Source: JARFQW01 sp963842955 (GTDB lineage: Bacteria > Pseudomonadota > Gammaproteobacteria > Steroidobacterales > XN24). From it: a stretch of DNA of 64,000 nt. The position numbers and the translations under genes were made by a program. Shown piece by piece: positions 17,858 to 26,667 of the stretch. Each line of letters starts with the position of its first letter. Within the stretch, counting starts at the first letter, position 1. Location of the stretch: assembly GCA_963842955.1 (NCBI GenBank), contig CAWJIJ010000009.1, forward strand, positions 186,001-250,000, given 5' to 3'. Under the pieces are notes generated by a model that did no database searches, was not told where the DNA came from, and saw only the letters and a program-made list of their open reading frames with translations.

Positions 17858-18461
17858 GTGGAACAACAGCTCAAGGAACGCCTGGTCGGGGCCGTCGTTG
17901 TTGTCGCCGTGGGCGTCATCCTCATACCGGTCCTGCTTGACGGCCCGGCGGGTTCCGCTGGGTCCCGCAGCATCGGGCTCGAGCTTCCGGCTCCTGACTC
18001 AGAGTCGCGCACCCATACGATCCGCCTCGGTGAGCCGAGAGAGCAGCCGCCCGTGGCCAGGCCGGCACCTTCCACGCCGGTCGAGCGCTCTCCGGAGCGG
18101 GGAAGCGTCAGCCGGGCGCCAGCGCCAGCGCCAGAAAAACAGCCCTCAGCCGGCAGAAACCCAGAGCCGGCCGGCGGCACCTGCGCCGGCACCTGTCGAG
18201 CCGCCGGTGCCGGCGCCGCCGGAGAACGGCGAATGGGCGGTGCAGGTAGGCAGTTTTTCAAATCCCGACAATGCCGGCCGGCTCAGCCAGCGCCTCGTGT
18301 CCGAGGGATACCCGTCATTTGTCGCGCGGCTGGTCACTGATGGCCGCACCATGCACCGGGTTCGTGTCGGGCCCATGGATTCGCGGAAGTCTGCCGAGGC
18401 CCTCCTGGCCAAACTCGCCGGATCCGGTCACCAGGGCCGGGTTGTCCGGATGCAGGACTAG
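17858..18461 (+). CDS. dedD: DedD-like SPOR-domain cell-division protein, frame broken by one base
   Basis: DedD is an inner-membrane divisome protein whose C-terminal SPOR domain binds denuded septal peptidoglycan. The GTG at 17858 (GAGG 5 bp upstream) opens a frame with a membrane anchor (LVGAVVVVAVGVILIPVLL) and a Pro-rich linker. The SPOR domain (EWAVQVGSFSNPDNA to GHQGRVVRMQD) lies in another frame and ends at 18461. The 604-bp length is one base more than a multiple of three. Removing one A from AAAAA (18135-18139) joins the parts into about 200 residues. Its position between folC and cvpA is as in E. coli. Confidence 0.87.
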
Positions 18462-18519
18462 GGGCTGGACCCTTTGTTACAATCCCGCCGGTCGACAAGG
18501 TCGCCGCGAACCGCTTGAA

Positions 18520-19044
18520 ATGCTGCTGATCGACTACATACTGCTCGCGGCTTTTGGCGTTTCTGTGGCGGTCGGTTTTTTTCGGGGATTCTTTCGCGAG
18601 GCGTTCTCGCTGCTGGTCTGGGCAGCCGCGATTTACGCGGCCTGGCGTCTGGGTGAGTATCCTGACGACTTGCTCCAGGCCATCGAGTCTCCGGCCCTTC
18701 GTCTGTGGGCGGGCAGACTGGCGGTTTTTTTGCTGGTCCTCGTTGTTGGCGGTCTGGCCGGATTTCTGCTCGGGAAGCTGGTCGACGGGACGGGGCTGAC
18801 GGGGACGGACCGGGTGCTCGGCATGGCCTTCGGGGCCGCGCGGGGCGCTCTGCTCGTCGGTGTGGCCGTGATAGCGTTCCAGTTCCTGGAACTGGACCGG
18901 GAGTCATGGTGGAGTGAGTCGCGGCTGATGCCCTACGGCACGCAGATTGCGGATGTGATTCGGGACGTTCTCGGCACGGGTCTGGACGAGCTGGGAGAGC
19001 GGGTGGCTACGGAGCCGTCCGTCCTCGAACCGGCTCCGGAGTAA
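18520..19044 (+). CDS. cvpA: CvpA family membrane protein
   Basis: CvpA is an inner-membrane protein first tied to colicin V production; its usual role is linked to envelope homeostasis and to expression of purF. The 174-residue protein has four hydrophobic segments and the family features GFFRGFFREAFSLLVW and TDRVLGMAFGAARGALLV. The ATG at 18520 puts the first membrane segment at the N-terminus. It is 7 bp upstream of purF. Confidence 0.92.
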   Translation: MLLIDYILLAAFGVSVAVGFFRGFFREAFSLLVWAAAIYAAWRLGEYPDDLLQAIESPALRLWAGRLAVFLLVLVVGGLAGFLLGKLVDGTGLTGTDRVLGMAFGAARGALLVGVAVIAFQFLELDRESWWSESRLMPYGTQIADVIRDVLGTGLDELGERVATEPSVLEPAPE

Positions 19045-19051
19045 ACGGCGG

Positions 19052-20563
19052 ATGTGTGGAATCATTGGAATTGTCGCAAAGGGCCCCGCTAACCAGGCGA
19101 TCTACGATGCCCTGACGGTGCTTCAACACCGTGGCCAGGACGCCGCTGGAATCGTGACGACGGAACAGGGTCGTATCCACATACGCAAGAAGAATGGTCT
19201 CGTCCGGGATGTTTTTCAGCGACGCCACATGCTCAAGCTCACCGGCAATATGGGCATCGGGCACGTCCGCTATCCGACCGCCGGATCTTCCAGCAAGGAT
19301 GAAGCCCAGCCGTTCTACGTCAATTCGCCCTTTGGCATCTGCCTCGCCCACAACGGCAATCTCACCAACGCGGATCGCCTCGCTGACACCGTGGTAAAGG
19401 CTGATCGCCGCCATCTCAACACCAGTTCGGACTCCGAGGTTCTTCTCAACGTGTTCGCCCATGAGCTGCAGCAGCTTGGCACGCAAAACCCCGGCGCCGA
19501 GGAATTTTTCGCTGCGCTGTCGGGCGTCTTCAGGCGGTGCCAGGGGGCTTATGCCGTGGTCGGCCTGATCACCGGCTTTGGCGTGTTCGGGTTCCGGGAC
19601 CCTCACGGCATCCGGCCGCTGGTGATCGGCTATCGTGAGGTGGAAGGCGGCCGCGAGCACATGCTGGCGTCGGAGAGCGTGGCTCTCGACGCAGTGGGTT
19701 TTACGCTCTTGAAGGACGTGGCCCCCGGCGAAGGCGTATTCATCGACGCCCAGGGTGGTTTGTATACCCACCAGTGCGTCAAGCCACAGGCCCACAGTCC
19801 CTGCATCTTCGAGTACGTGTACTTTGCCCGGCCGGACTCGATTATCGACAACATCTCGGTGTACAAGGCCCGCCTCCGGATGGGCGAAGCGCTGGCAGAC
19901 CATATTCTGGAAGTCCGCCCCGACCATGACATCGACGTGGTGATTCCCGTTCCCGACACCAGCCGCACAAGCGCTCTGCAGCTGGCGAACCGCCTGGGAG
20001 TGAAGTTTCGGGAGGGCTTTATCAAGAACCGTTACATCGGCCGGACCTTCATCATGCCCGGCCAGACGCTGCGCGAGAAATCCGTACGCCGCAAGCTGAA
20101 CGCGATAGACCTGGAGTTCAGGAAAAAAAATGTCCTGATCGTGGATGACTCAATCGTCCGGGGCACGACATCCCGGCAGATCGTGGACATGGCCCGGGAA
20201 GCCGGTGCACGCAAGGTCTATTTTGCCTCCGCAGCGCCGCCAGTGCGCAATCCCAATGTCTACGGTATCGACATGCCGGCAGCCTCGGAGCTGGTGGCGC
20301 ATGGCCGAACCGGTGCCGAGGTCCAGGAAATCATCGGCGCGGACTGGCTTATCTACCAGACCCTGCCTGATCTGATATCCGCTGTGCAGTATGACAATGC
20401 GGACATCCGCGACTTCGACACCTCCTGTTTCTCGGGTGCGTATGTCACCGGGGATGTCACCCAGGACTATCTGGACGTGATCGAATCCCGCCGGGCGGAC
20501 AAGGTCCGATCGGAGCGGGACAGCCATAACCGGGGCGCGCCGATCGCGGCAGAAGTCGTCTGA
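19052..20563 (+). CDS. purF: Amidophosphoribosyltransferase
   Basis: PurF catalyses the committed step of de novo purine synthesis, making phosphoribosylamine from PRPP and glutamine. The 503-residue protein starts MCGIIGIVAKG, so Cys2 becomes the N-terminal nucleophile after Met removal. The glutaminase stretch LQHRGQDAAGIVT and the PRPP-binding motif VLIVDDSIVRGTTSRQ are present. Length matches E. coli PurF (505). Preceded by cvpA as in E. coli. Confidence 0.97.
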   Translation: MCGIIGIVAKGPANQAIYDALTVLQHRGQDAAGIVTTEQGRIHIRKKNGLVRDVFQRRHMLKLTGNMGIGHVRYPTAGSSSKDEAQPFYVNSPFGICLAHNGNLTNADRLADTVVKADRRHLNTSSDSEVLLNVFAHELQQLGTQNPGAEEFFAALSGVFRRCQGAYAVVGLITGFGVFGFRDPHGIRPLVIGYREVEGGREHMLASESVALDAVGFTLLKDVAPGEGVFIDAQGGLYTHQCVKPQAHSPCIFEYVYFARPDSIIDNISVYKARLRMGEALADHILEVRPDHDIDVVIPVPDTSRTSALQLANRLGVKFREGFIKNRYIGRTFIMPGQTLREKSVRRKLNAIDLEFRKKNVLIVDDSIVRGTTSRQIVDMAREAGARKVYFASAAPPVRNPNVYGIDMPAASELVAHGRTGAEVQEIIGADWLIYQTLPDLISAVQYDNADIRDFDTSCFSGAYVTGDVTQDYLDVIESRRADKVRSERDSHNRGAPIAAEVV

Positions 20564-20574
20564 GTGCCGCCGGC

Positions 20575-21873
20575 ATGCGCCGGCTGGCACTGGATCTTTA
20601 CCGGCATGCCCTGGAGGCCGTCGAGGGAGACCAGGTGGTCATGCGGGCCCTCCGGTCCGATCGCGGGACGGACCCTGTTGCAGTGATCTCCATCGGCAAG
20701 GCGGCGTGCGCAATGGCCTCTGGCGCGCTCCGGCACTTGGGCGACCGCGTCGAGTCGGGGCTGATTATTACCCGCCATGGCTATGTGTCCGGGTTCCATG
20801 ACGACCGGCTTACCGTCCTCACCGCGGGCCATCCCGTCCCGGACGCCGCCAGCCTCGCTGCCGGCAAGGCACTGCTGAAACAGATCGATGAGCTGCCGTT
20901 TGACCGGGAAATTCTGTTTCTGCTGTCCGGCGGAACGTCGAGCCTGGTGGAAGTTCTTCCACCGACGGTCGATCTGGAAACCCTGGCTCGCACGAATGAC
21001 TGGCTCTTGGCCAGCGGCCTGGATATCCATGACATGAACCGGGTTCGCTCCGCCCTGTCCGAAATCAAGGCGGGACGACTGATCCCCCGGCTGGCTGGCC
21101 GGCCGACCCGGGCGCTGCTCATGTCGGACGTTCCCGGAGACGAACCGGCAAGCATCGGATCGGGTTTGCTTATCCCTCCCCGCGATGCGCCAGGGGACTT
21201 GCCCGAGGTCCCCGGCTGGTTGGCGGAGCTGGTTCGTCACCGATCGCCCGCGCCTGCCGGAGCCGAAGCCGAAATTGGACAGCCGGATGTGGCGATCCGT
21301 GTCGTGGCCAGGAATCGGGACGCGCTGGAAGCCGCTGCGGGCCGTGCGGCGCAGGCGGGATATCGTGTCACTGTCCATGATCAGCTTCTTACCGGAAATC
21401 CGGAAGCGGCCTGCAGCCGCATTCTTGCCGCGCTGGGGGCGTGTGCAGAGGCCGGCGCCGACGATTTCCGGCCGACGGTTCATTTGTGGGGTGGGGAAGT
21501 CACTCCGTCGCTGCCGCCCGTCCCGGGGCGCGGCGGGCGCTGCCAGCACCTGGCACTGATGCTGGCTGCCCGCGTTTCCGGCCGGCCCGGCGTGGTGGTG
21601 TTGTGCGCGGGAACTGACGGCAGCGATGGTCCAGGAGGGGATGCGGGCGCGCTGATCGACGGCGAGACCCTGACGCGGGGCCGGTACGAAGGCGAGGATC
21701 CGGAGCGATGCCTGCGCGAGGCGGATTCCGGGCGGTTTCTCGAAGCGGCCGGCGACCTCATTTCCACGGGGCCGACCGGCGCGAACGTGATGGATGTCGT
21801 GATCGGGCTTGCGGGCTTCACCTCGCCAGCCGGGGGCATTAGTCTGGCCTCGGGGCTGGAGGAGCTGATGTGA
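20575..21873 (+). CDS. Glycerate 2-kinase (GckA/TtuD, MOFRL family)
   Basis: This 432-residue protein resembles the class of glycerate kinases that phosphorylate glycerate with ATP in glyoxylate/serine-related metabolism. The N-terminal stretch VISIGKAACAMASGA, the central LLSGGTSSLVE and the MOFRL-type C-terminal region (PGRGGRCQHLALMLA, CAGTDGSDGPGGDAGA) are typical. It starts at ATG 20575, 11 bp after purF. Its stop overlaps the GTG start of the receiver-kinase gene, so the two are likely cotranslated. Confidence 0.85.
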   Translation: MRRLALDLYRHALEAVEGDQVVMRALRSDRGTDPVAVISIGKAACAMASGALRHLGDRVESGLIITRHGYVSGFHDDRLTVLTAGHPVPDAASLAAGKALLKQIDELPFDREILFLLSGGTSSLVEVLPPTVDLETLARTNDWLLASGLDIHDMNRVRSALSEIKAGRLIPRLAGRPTRALLMSDVPGDEPASIGSGLLIPPRDAPGDLPEVPGWLAELVRHRSPAPAGAEAEIGQPDVAIRVVARNRDALEAAAGRAAQAGYRVTVHDQLLTGNPEAACSRILAALGACAEAGADDFRPTVHLWGGEVTPSLPPVPGRGGRCQHLALMLAARVSGRPGVVVLCAGTDGSDGPGGDAGALIDGETLTRGRYEGEDPERCLREADSGRFLEAAGDLISTGPTGANVMDVVIGLAGFTSPAGGISLASGLEELM

Positions 21874-23102
21874 GCATTCGAGTGCTCGTGGTAGATGACC
21901 ATCGGGATTTTCGTGAATGGCTGATGCATCACGTGACCGCCGAGTGGCCGGACGCCCAGGTGACACTACACGATCCGTTGGAGAACCGGGCGCTGCCCCG
22001 GGGATTCGTGCCGTCTGCCTGTGACGTGGTCCTGCTCGACTACCAGTTCTATGGGCAGGATGGCTTGGCGTGGCTTAAGGAATTCAAGCGTCGCCCGGGC
22101 TTCCCCCCGGTGATTCTGCTGACGCCCCAGGGGGACGAGTCGACCGCGATTGCCGCGATCCGGGCCGGCGCCGATGACATTCTGCCAAAGCAGAAGCTCT
22201 CTCATGACTATTTGGCCAGGGCGCTGCGGGAGGCCGTTCGCCAGGGCCGGCAAACGGCGGCCCGTTTTCATCGCCAGAAGTCGGAAGATCCCGAGAGCAG
22301 CGGGTTCCGGCTGAAGGGGCATCGATTCGTCAAGCGACTCTCCATGGGCAGCATCTCCACCGTGTATCTGATGGAGCGCGAAGATACCGGCGAGCAAGTG
22401 GTCGTCAAGGTGCTGCGCCAGGTCCCGGACGTCGTGGAGGGCAAAAGCGCATTCGAGCGATTCCTGCAGGAGTACGAGCTCATCTCGGAGGTCAAACATC
22501 GCAATATCGTGCGCATCTTCGACCTGGGGGTGGCGGACGACCATGCGTATATCGCGATGGAGTATTTTCCCCGTGGTGACCTTCGGCGACGTATCCAGGA
22601 ACGCCCCGAAGCGGACCAGGCTCTCGAGTATCTGCGCCAGATGACTGAAGCGCTCGTGGCCATTCACGGGGTCGGGGTGCTGCACCGTGATCTCAAGCCC
22701 GGCAATGTGATGGTGCGAAGCGACGACAGCCTGGCGCTGATCGATTTCGGGCTGGCGAAACGCCTCAAGATGGAGGCAGAGCTCACGAATACAGGCGAGA
22801 TTTTCGGCACGCCGTACTACATGAGCCCGGAGCAGGGGCATGGGCGTGATGTGGACGAGCGCGGAGATATCTACAGCCTCGGGGTAATATTTTTCGAGAT
22901 GCTCACCGGCAAGAAACCCTACGTGGCCGCTTCGCCGATGGCGGTCATCTACAAGCACAGTCACGCGGATATTCCTCCGCTGGAAGGAGAGGCGGCCCGC
23001 TTCGGGGAACTGGTGGACAGGATGATGGCGAAGGAGCCCATGGATCGGTTTCAGACGGCCGAAGACTTGCTCCAGGCCGTCATTGCGATGGGTTCGTCAT
23101 GA
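21870..23102 (+). CDS. Response-regulator receiver fused to a Ser/Thr protein kinase
   Basis: Residues 1-125 form a receiver domain: RVLVVDDHRDFREW has the acidic pocket and CDVVLLDYQFYG the phospho-acceptor Asp. Residues about 150-400 form a Hanks-type Ser/Thr kinase with the catalytic Lys in VVVKVL, HRDLKPGNVM, the DFG motif (LIDFGLAKRL) and the activation loop TPYYMSPEQGHG. The Gly-rich loop is degenerate (LSMGSISTVYLM). No membrane span or sensor domain is seen, so it is probably cytosolic, with kinase activity gated by receiver phosphorylation. No histidine kinase is adjacent. GTG 21870 overlaps the upstream stop; the 3' end overlaps miaE by 4 bp. Confidence 0.88.
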   Translation: MSIRVLVVDDHRDFREWLMHHVTAEWPDAQVTLHDPLENRALPRGFVPSACDVVLLDYQFYGQDGLAWLKEFKRRPGFPPVILLTPQGDESTAIAAIRAGADDILPKQKLSHDYLARALREAVRQGRQTAARFHRQKSEDPESSGFRLKGHRFVKRLSMGSISTVYLMEREDTGEQVVVKVLRQVPDVVEGKSAFERFLQEYELISEVKHRNIVRIFDLGVADDHAYIAMEYFPRGDLRRRIQERPEADQALEYLRQMTEALVAIHGVGVLHRDLKPGNVMVRSDDSLALIDFGLAKRLKMEAELTNTGEIFGTPYYMSPEQGHGRDVDERGDIYSLGVIFFEMLTGKKPYVAASPMAVIYKHSHADIPPLEGEAARFGELVDRMMAKEPMDRFQTAEDLLQAVIAMGSS

Positions 23103-23743
23103 CCGCGCTGGTGCCCCGTGAGATCGCCGGTTTTCTTGGTGCCGCTACGCCGGATGCCTGGACGCAGGCGGCGGTTCGACACCTCGACGACCTCCTGATC
23201 GATCACGCCAACTGCGAGAAGAAGGCGGCCTCAACGGCCCTGGCCCTGATGTTCCGGTACGAAGGACAGGCTGACCTTGTCCACCGGATGTCGCGCCTGG
23301 CACGGGAGGAACTCAGGCACTTCGAGCAGGTCCAGGGGATCCTGCTTGCGCGGGACATTCCGTGGCGCCGCCTGGAAGCATCCAGGTACGCCCGGGGTTT
23401 GCGGGAGCATGTGCGCGCTACGGATCCGGACCGGCTGGTGGATCTCCTGGTAATCGGAGCTTTCATAGAAGCGCGTTCCTGTGAGCGCTTTGCCCTGGTC
23501 GCGCCCCTGCTGGACAAGGATCTGGCCCGTTTTTACCGCGGCCTGCTGGCCTCTGAAGCCCGTCACTTCGAGCAGTACCTGGCCCTGGCGCGGAAGCGGG
23601 ACCCTGCCGGCATGGAGGAGCGGGTCCGGATCTTCCGCGCGGCGGAGAACCAGCTGGCCACGGCGCCGGACGCCCAGCTGCGGTTTCACAGCGGGCCACC
23701 GTCGGTGGCGAAGGAAGCGGCGCCAGCGTCGCGGGCCAGCTAG
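23099..23743 (+). CDS. miaE: tRNA-(ms2io6A37) hydroxylase MiaE
   Basis: MiaE is a diiron monooxygenase that hydroxylates the isopentenyl group of ms2i6A at tRNA position 37. The 214-residue ferritin-like protein has the paired metal-binding motifs DHANCEKKAA, REELRHFEQV, IEARSCERF and SEARHFEQY. The ATG overlaps the kinase stop (ATGA). The C-terminus after about residue 195 is Ala/Ser-rich and ends inside a 12-bp triplicated repeat. Confidence 0.92.
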   Translation: MTALVPREIAGFLGAATPDAWTQAAVRHLDDLLIDHANCEKKAASTALALMFRYEGQADLVHRMSRLAREELRHFEQVQGILLARDIPWRRLEASRYARGLREHVRATDPDRLVDLLVIGAFIEARSCERFALVAPLLDKDLARFYRGLLASEARHFEQYLALARKRDPAGMEERVRIFRAAENQLATAPDAQLRFHSGPPSVAKEAAPASRAS

Positions 23744-23772
23744 CCGGGCAGCTAGCCGGGCAGCTAGCCGGG
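23737..23772. repeat. Three perfect tandem copies of a 12-bp unit
   Basis: The unit CAGCTAGCCGGG is repeated three times without change. It lies between the convergent miaE and lpxH genes. Each copy contains GCTAGC, so it supplies a TAG stop on both strands; the first copy ends miaE and the last ends lpxH. Confidence 0.95.
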
Positions 23773-24486
23773 CAGCGTCAGCAGCTCGAAACCGTTTTCG
23801 TCCCAGCGTACCGTGCTGCCCTGCTGATACCAGTCGCCCAGCACGATCCGTGTCGCTTCGCGGCCGTCGACATCGAACCGGTGCACTGCGGGTCGATGCG
23901 TGTGCCCGTGCAGCATCGTCTGTACGCCATGCTCACGAATTGTGGTTTCGACGGCGGCCTGGTTGACATCCATGATTTCGGCGGGCTTGGCGTCGCTGGC
24001 TGCCAGGCTGCGGGATCGGGCCTCCCGGGCGATGGCAAAGCGTTCTTCCAGCGAGCGGGAGAGAAACGCCTCCTGCCAGAGCGGGTTGCGCACCATCTCC
24101 CTGAAGGCCTGGTAGTCCACATCGTCCGTGCAGAGGCTGTCGCCGTGCATCAGCAGCACGCGCTCGCCGTAGAGGTCCACGACCGTGGGGTCCGGGAGCA
24201 AAGTGCAGCCGGCTGCCTCGGCGAAGTCCTCGCCAACGAGGAAATCTCGGTTTCCATGCATGAAATACAGCGGCATGCCGGCGGCAGACGTTTCCGCCAG
24301 CGCGTCGGTTGCTCGCCGTTTCTCCGGCTCGGGATCATCGTCCCCCACCCAGGCCTCGAAGAGGTCGCCCAGCACATAGAGGGCATCCGCAGCACGTGCC
24401 TCGTTGCCCAGAAAGCGCAAAAAGCGCTCGGTAATGTCCGGCCTTGCGGGATCCAGGTGGAGGTCGGAGATAAACAGCACGGCCAT
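23764..24486 (-). CDS. lpxH: UDP-2,3-diacylglucosamine diphosphatase
   Basis: LpxH hydrolyses UDP-2,3-diacylglucosamine to lipid X in lipid A synthesis, at the cytosolic face of the inner membrane. The 240-residue calcineurin-like protein has the dimetal motifs ISDLHLD, LGDLFEAWVGDD, HGNRDFL and HGHTHRPA. The ATG at 24486 overlaps the stop of the cyclophilin gene by one base (TAATG), so they form one operon, the arrangement seen in many gammaproteobacteria. Confidence 0.95.
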   Translation of the reverse strand: MAVLFISDLHLDPARPDITERFLRFLGNEARAADALYVLGDLFEAWVGDDDPEPEKRRATDALAETSAAGMPLYFMHGNRDFLVGEDFAEAAGCTLLPDPTVVDLYGERVLLMHGDSLCTDDVDYQAFREMVRNPLWQEAFLSRSLEERFAIAREARSRSLAASDAKPAEIMDVNQAAVETTIREHGVQTMLHGHTHRPAVHRFDVDGREATRIVLGDWYQQGSTVRWDENGFELLTLPG

Positions 24487-25079
24487 TACGGGGACCCTGA
24501 CGGGTTGAGCAGTTCCACCGACTTGATCGAAACGGTTCTCGAGGGCACGTCGCTGGCAAAGTCCCCGCGCCCCGTCGTGGGGATAGCAGCGATCTTCTCG
24601 AGCACCTCCATGCCCTCCACGACGAGCCCGAAGACCGTATATCCCCAGCGGGAAGGGTTGGGATCCAGGGACTGGTTGTCGGCGAGATTGATATAGAACT
24701 GGCTGGTGGCCGTGTGCGGCGGCCGCTGGCGAGCCATGGCGATCGTGCCCCGCTCGTTTCGCAGTCCGTTACCCGACTCGTTCGGTATGGGTTCGCGTGT
24801 CGCCCGTTCCTTCAGCTCGGCGTCATAGCCGCCGGCCTGGGCCACGAAGTCGGGTTTGACCCTGTGAAACACCAGGCCGTCGTAAAAGCCGTCGAGTGCA
24901 TAGCGGGAAAAGTTGACGACCGTCAGGGGCGCGCGCTGGCCATCCAGTTCGACTACGAACCGTCCTTCGCTGGTATCCACGGCAAACCGAGGGAACAAGG
25001 GGAGGGTGTCGTCGGCCGCCGCACTTGCGGTAATCGTCAGCATGAGGGTGAGCAAAGCCCGTTCCAGCCATCGTCGCAT
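24486..25079 (-). CDS. Periplasmic-type cyclophilin peptidyl-prolyl isomerase
   Basis: The 197-residue precursor begins MRRWLERALL and has a signal peptide ending near ASAAAD. The mature protein is a cyclophilin: VVNFSRYALDGFYDGLVFHR, IAMARQRPPHTATSQFYINL and FGLVVEGMEVLEKI are characteristic. The ATG at 25079 has an excellent GGAGGAG site 4 bp upstream, so longer in-frame starts are rejected. The signal sequence suggests a PpiA-like periplasmic enzyme. Confidence 0.92.
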   Translation of the reverse strand: MRRWLERALLTLMLTITASAAADDTLPLFPRFAVDTSEGRFVVELDGQRAPLTVVNFSRYALDGFYDGLVFHRVKPDFVAQAGGYDAELKERATREPIPNESGNGLRNERGTIAMARQRPPHTATSQFYINLADNQSLDPNPSRWGYTVFGLVVEGMEVLEKIAAIPTTGRGDFASDVPSRTVSIKSVELLNPSGSP

Positions 25080-25228
25080 GAGTCTCCTCCATCGGCTTGA
25101 ATCTGCCGCAGGCGGCGTTGATGGTACTCGACAAGGACGGTGCAGGGCGACGGTGAGCATGGCCGAAAGCAGCCCGGGTTGGGGAAAGCGCTTCTCTGCT
25201 GACCGGCCCGTGGGTACCATGGCGCGCC

Positions 25229-26665
25229 ATGTCCAGCCAGCCTGTCAGAACCCGTTTCGCCCCGAGTCCCACGGGCCGTCTGCATTTGGGTAACGTGCGC
25301 ACCGCGTTATTCAATTTTCTCGCCGCGCGCGTCAGCGGTGGCGATTTCCTCATTCGCTCCGAAGACACGGACACGAGCCGGAGCGAGGAGCGCTGGCTGA
25401 CCGCCGCGATGGCCGAGCTCGCGTGGCTCGGCATGGACTGGGACGAGGGGCCCGATCGGGGTGGTGCCAGGGGGCCGTACCGGCAGTCGGAGCGCGCGGA
25501 CTTGTACGCTCGCTCCCTCGAGCAGCTGAAGGCGGCCGGCGCCGCCTATCCCTGCTTCAGGACGGAGGAAGAGCTGGCTGCCCACCGCCGCGCGCAGATT
25601 GCCGCCAGTCAGCCACCCCGCTATGACCGGGAATGGGCGCGCCTGGATGCTGACGAAATTCGCCGTCGGGAGGCGGAAGGCCAGGCTCCGGCCTGGCGGT
25701 TCCGGGTGCCGTCGGGGCGAACCCTGACCTGGCGGGACCTGCTGCGCGGCCCGCAGCGTCTGTCCAGCGACGAGGTCGGCGATTTTATTCTGGTCCGCTC
25801 GGACGGCAGTCCGGGGTTCATGTTCGGCAACGCGCTGGACGATGCCCTGATGGGGATCTCGGACGTACTCAGGGGCGAAGACCACATCAGCAATACACCG
25901 CGCCAGCTATTGATCCTGGAGGCCCTCGGCCTGGATGCCCCCCGCTACGGACACCTGTCCCTGGTGGTCTCACCCGCGGGGCAGCCACTGTCGAAGCGGG
26001 CCGGCAGTGAAGGGCTCGCCGACCTGCGGGCGCAGGGATATCTTGGCCCCGCCGTGGCCAACTATCTTGCCCGGCTGGGACATGGGCTCGATGGCGACGA
26101 GCTGCTCGAGATGGGCGCTCTGGCAGCGAGATTCGACGTCGGCCGGCTTTCTACTTCCCCAGCGCGATTCGACCATGAGCAGCTGGATCACTGGCAGCAC
26201 AAGGCCGTTGCGGCGGCGGCTAGCGCCGACCTGCTGGAATGGGCCGGCGACGGGCTCACGCCCGTGCCGCCGGGGGACCGGGCGGACTTTCTTGAACTCG
26301 TTCGACCCAACGTGCAGCGACCCGATGAGGTTGCCGGCTGGGCGCGCTGTCTCTATGAGACCGGGGACATCGACCTGTCGGCCGAGGGTCGCGTGCTCGT
26401 CGAGGCGGCCGGCCCGGCGTTCTTTTCGGCGGCGGCGGCCCATGCGGGTGAGGGCTTTGACGCTATAACGTCCAGCGTGCGCGAGGCCACCGGTGCGAAG
26501 GGCAAGGCCTTGTTTCTGCCCCTGCGTCTCGCTCTGACCGGGCGCGCAGACGGTCCGGAACTGCGCCCGATGCTTGCGCTGATGCCCGAGGCCGCGGTCC
26601 GGCGGCGCTTCACGCGCTGGTCCGGGGGAGCAGAAGACACCGCGCCGGGAACCGACAGGGAGTGA
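25229..26665 (+). CDS. gltX: Glutamyl-tRNA synthetase
   Basis: This class I synthetase charges tRNA-Glu. The 478-residue protein has RFAPSPTGRLHLGNVR (the HIGH-type motif) and LSKRAG (the KMSKS-type motif), with a C-terminal anticodon-binding region. The N-terminal catalytic part includes SEDTDTSRS. ATG at 25229. It abuts cysS, which also encodes a synthetase; its stop lies 2 bp before the cysS ATG. Confidence 0.93.
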   Translation: MSSQPVRTRFAPSPTGRLHLGNVRTALFNFLAARVSGGDFLIRSEDTDTSRSEERWLTAAMAELAWLGMDWDEGPDRGGARGPYRQSERADLYARSLEQLKAAGAAYPCFRTEEELAAHRRAQIAASQPPRYDREWARLDADEIRRREAEGQAPAWRFRVPSGRTLTWRDLLRGPQRLSSDEVGDFILVRSDGSPGFMFGNALDDALMGISDVLRGEDHISNTPRQLLILEALGLDAPRYGHLSLVVSPAGQPLSKRAGSEGLADLRAQGYLGPAVANYLARLGHGLDGDELLEMGALAARFDVGRLSTSPARFDHEQLDHWQHKAVAAAASADLLEWAGDGLTPVPPGDRADFLELVRPNVQRPDEVAGWARCLYETGDIDLSAEGRVLVEAAGPAFFSAAAAHAGEGFDAITSSVREATGAKGKALFLPLRLALTGRADGPELRPMLALMPEAAVRRRFTRWSGGAEDTAPGTDRE

Positions 26666-26667
26666 CC

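Noticed and set aside
16541..18461. Programmed +1 frameshifting as a shared control of folC and dedD
   Set aside because: No common slippery codon, stop or stem-loop is seen, and the same one-base surplus occurs in unrelated genes; sequence error fits better.
20467..21966. 499-codon minus-strand frame opposite glycerate kinase
   Set aside because: The plus strand encodes a clear kinase family protein; the antisense frame has no family features.
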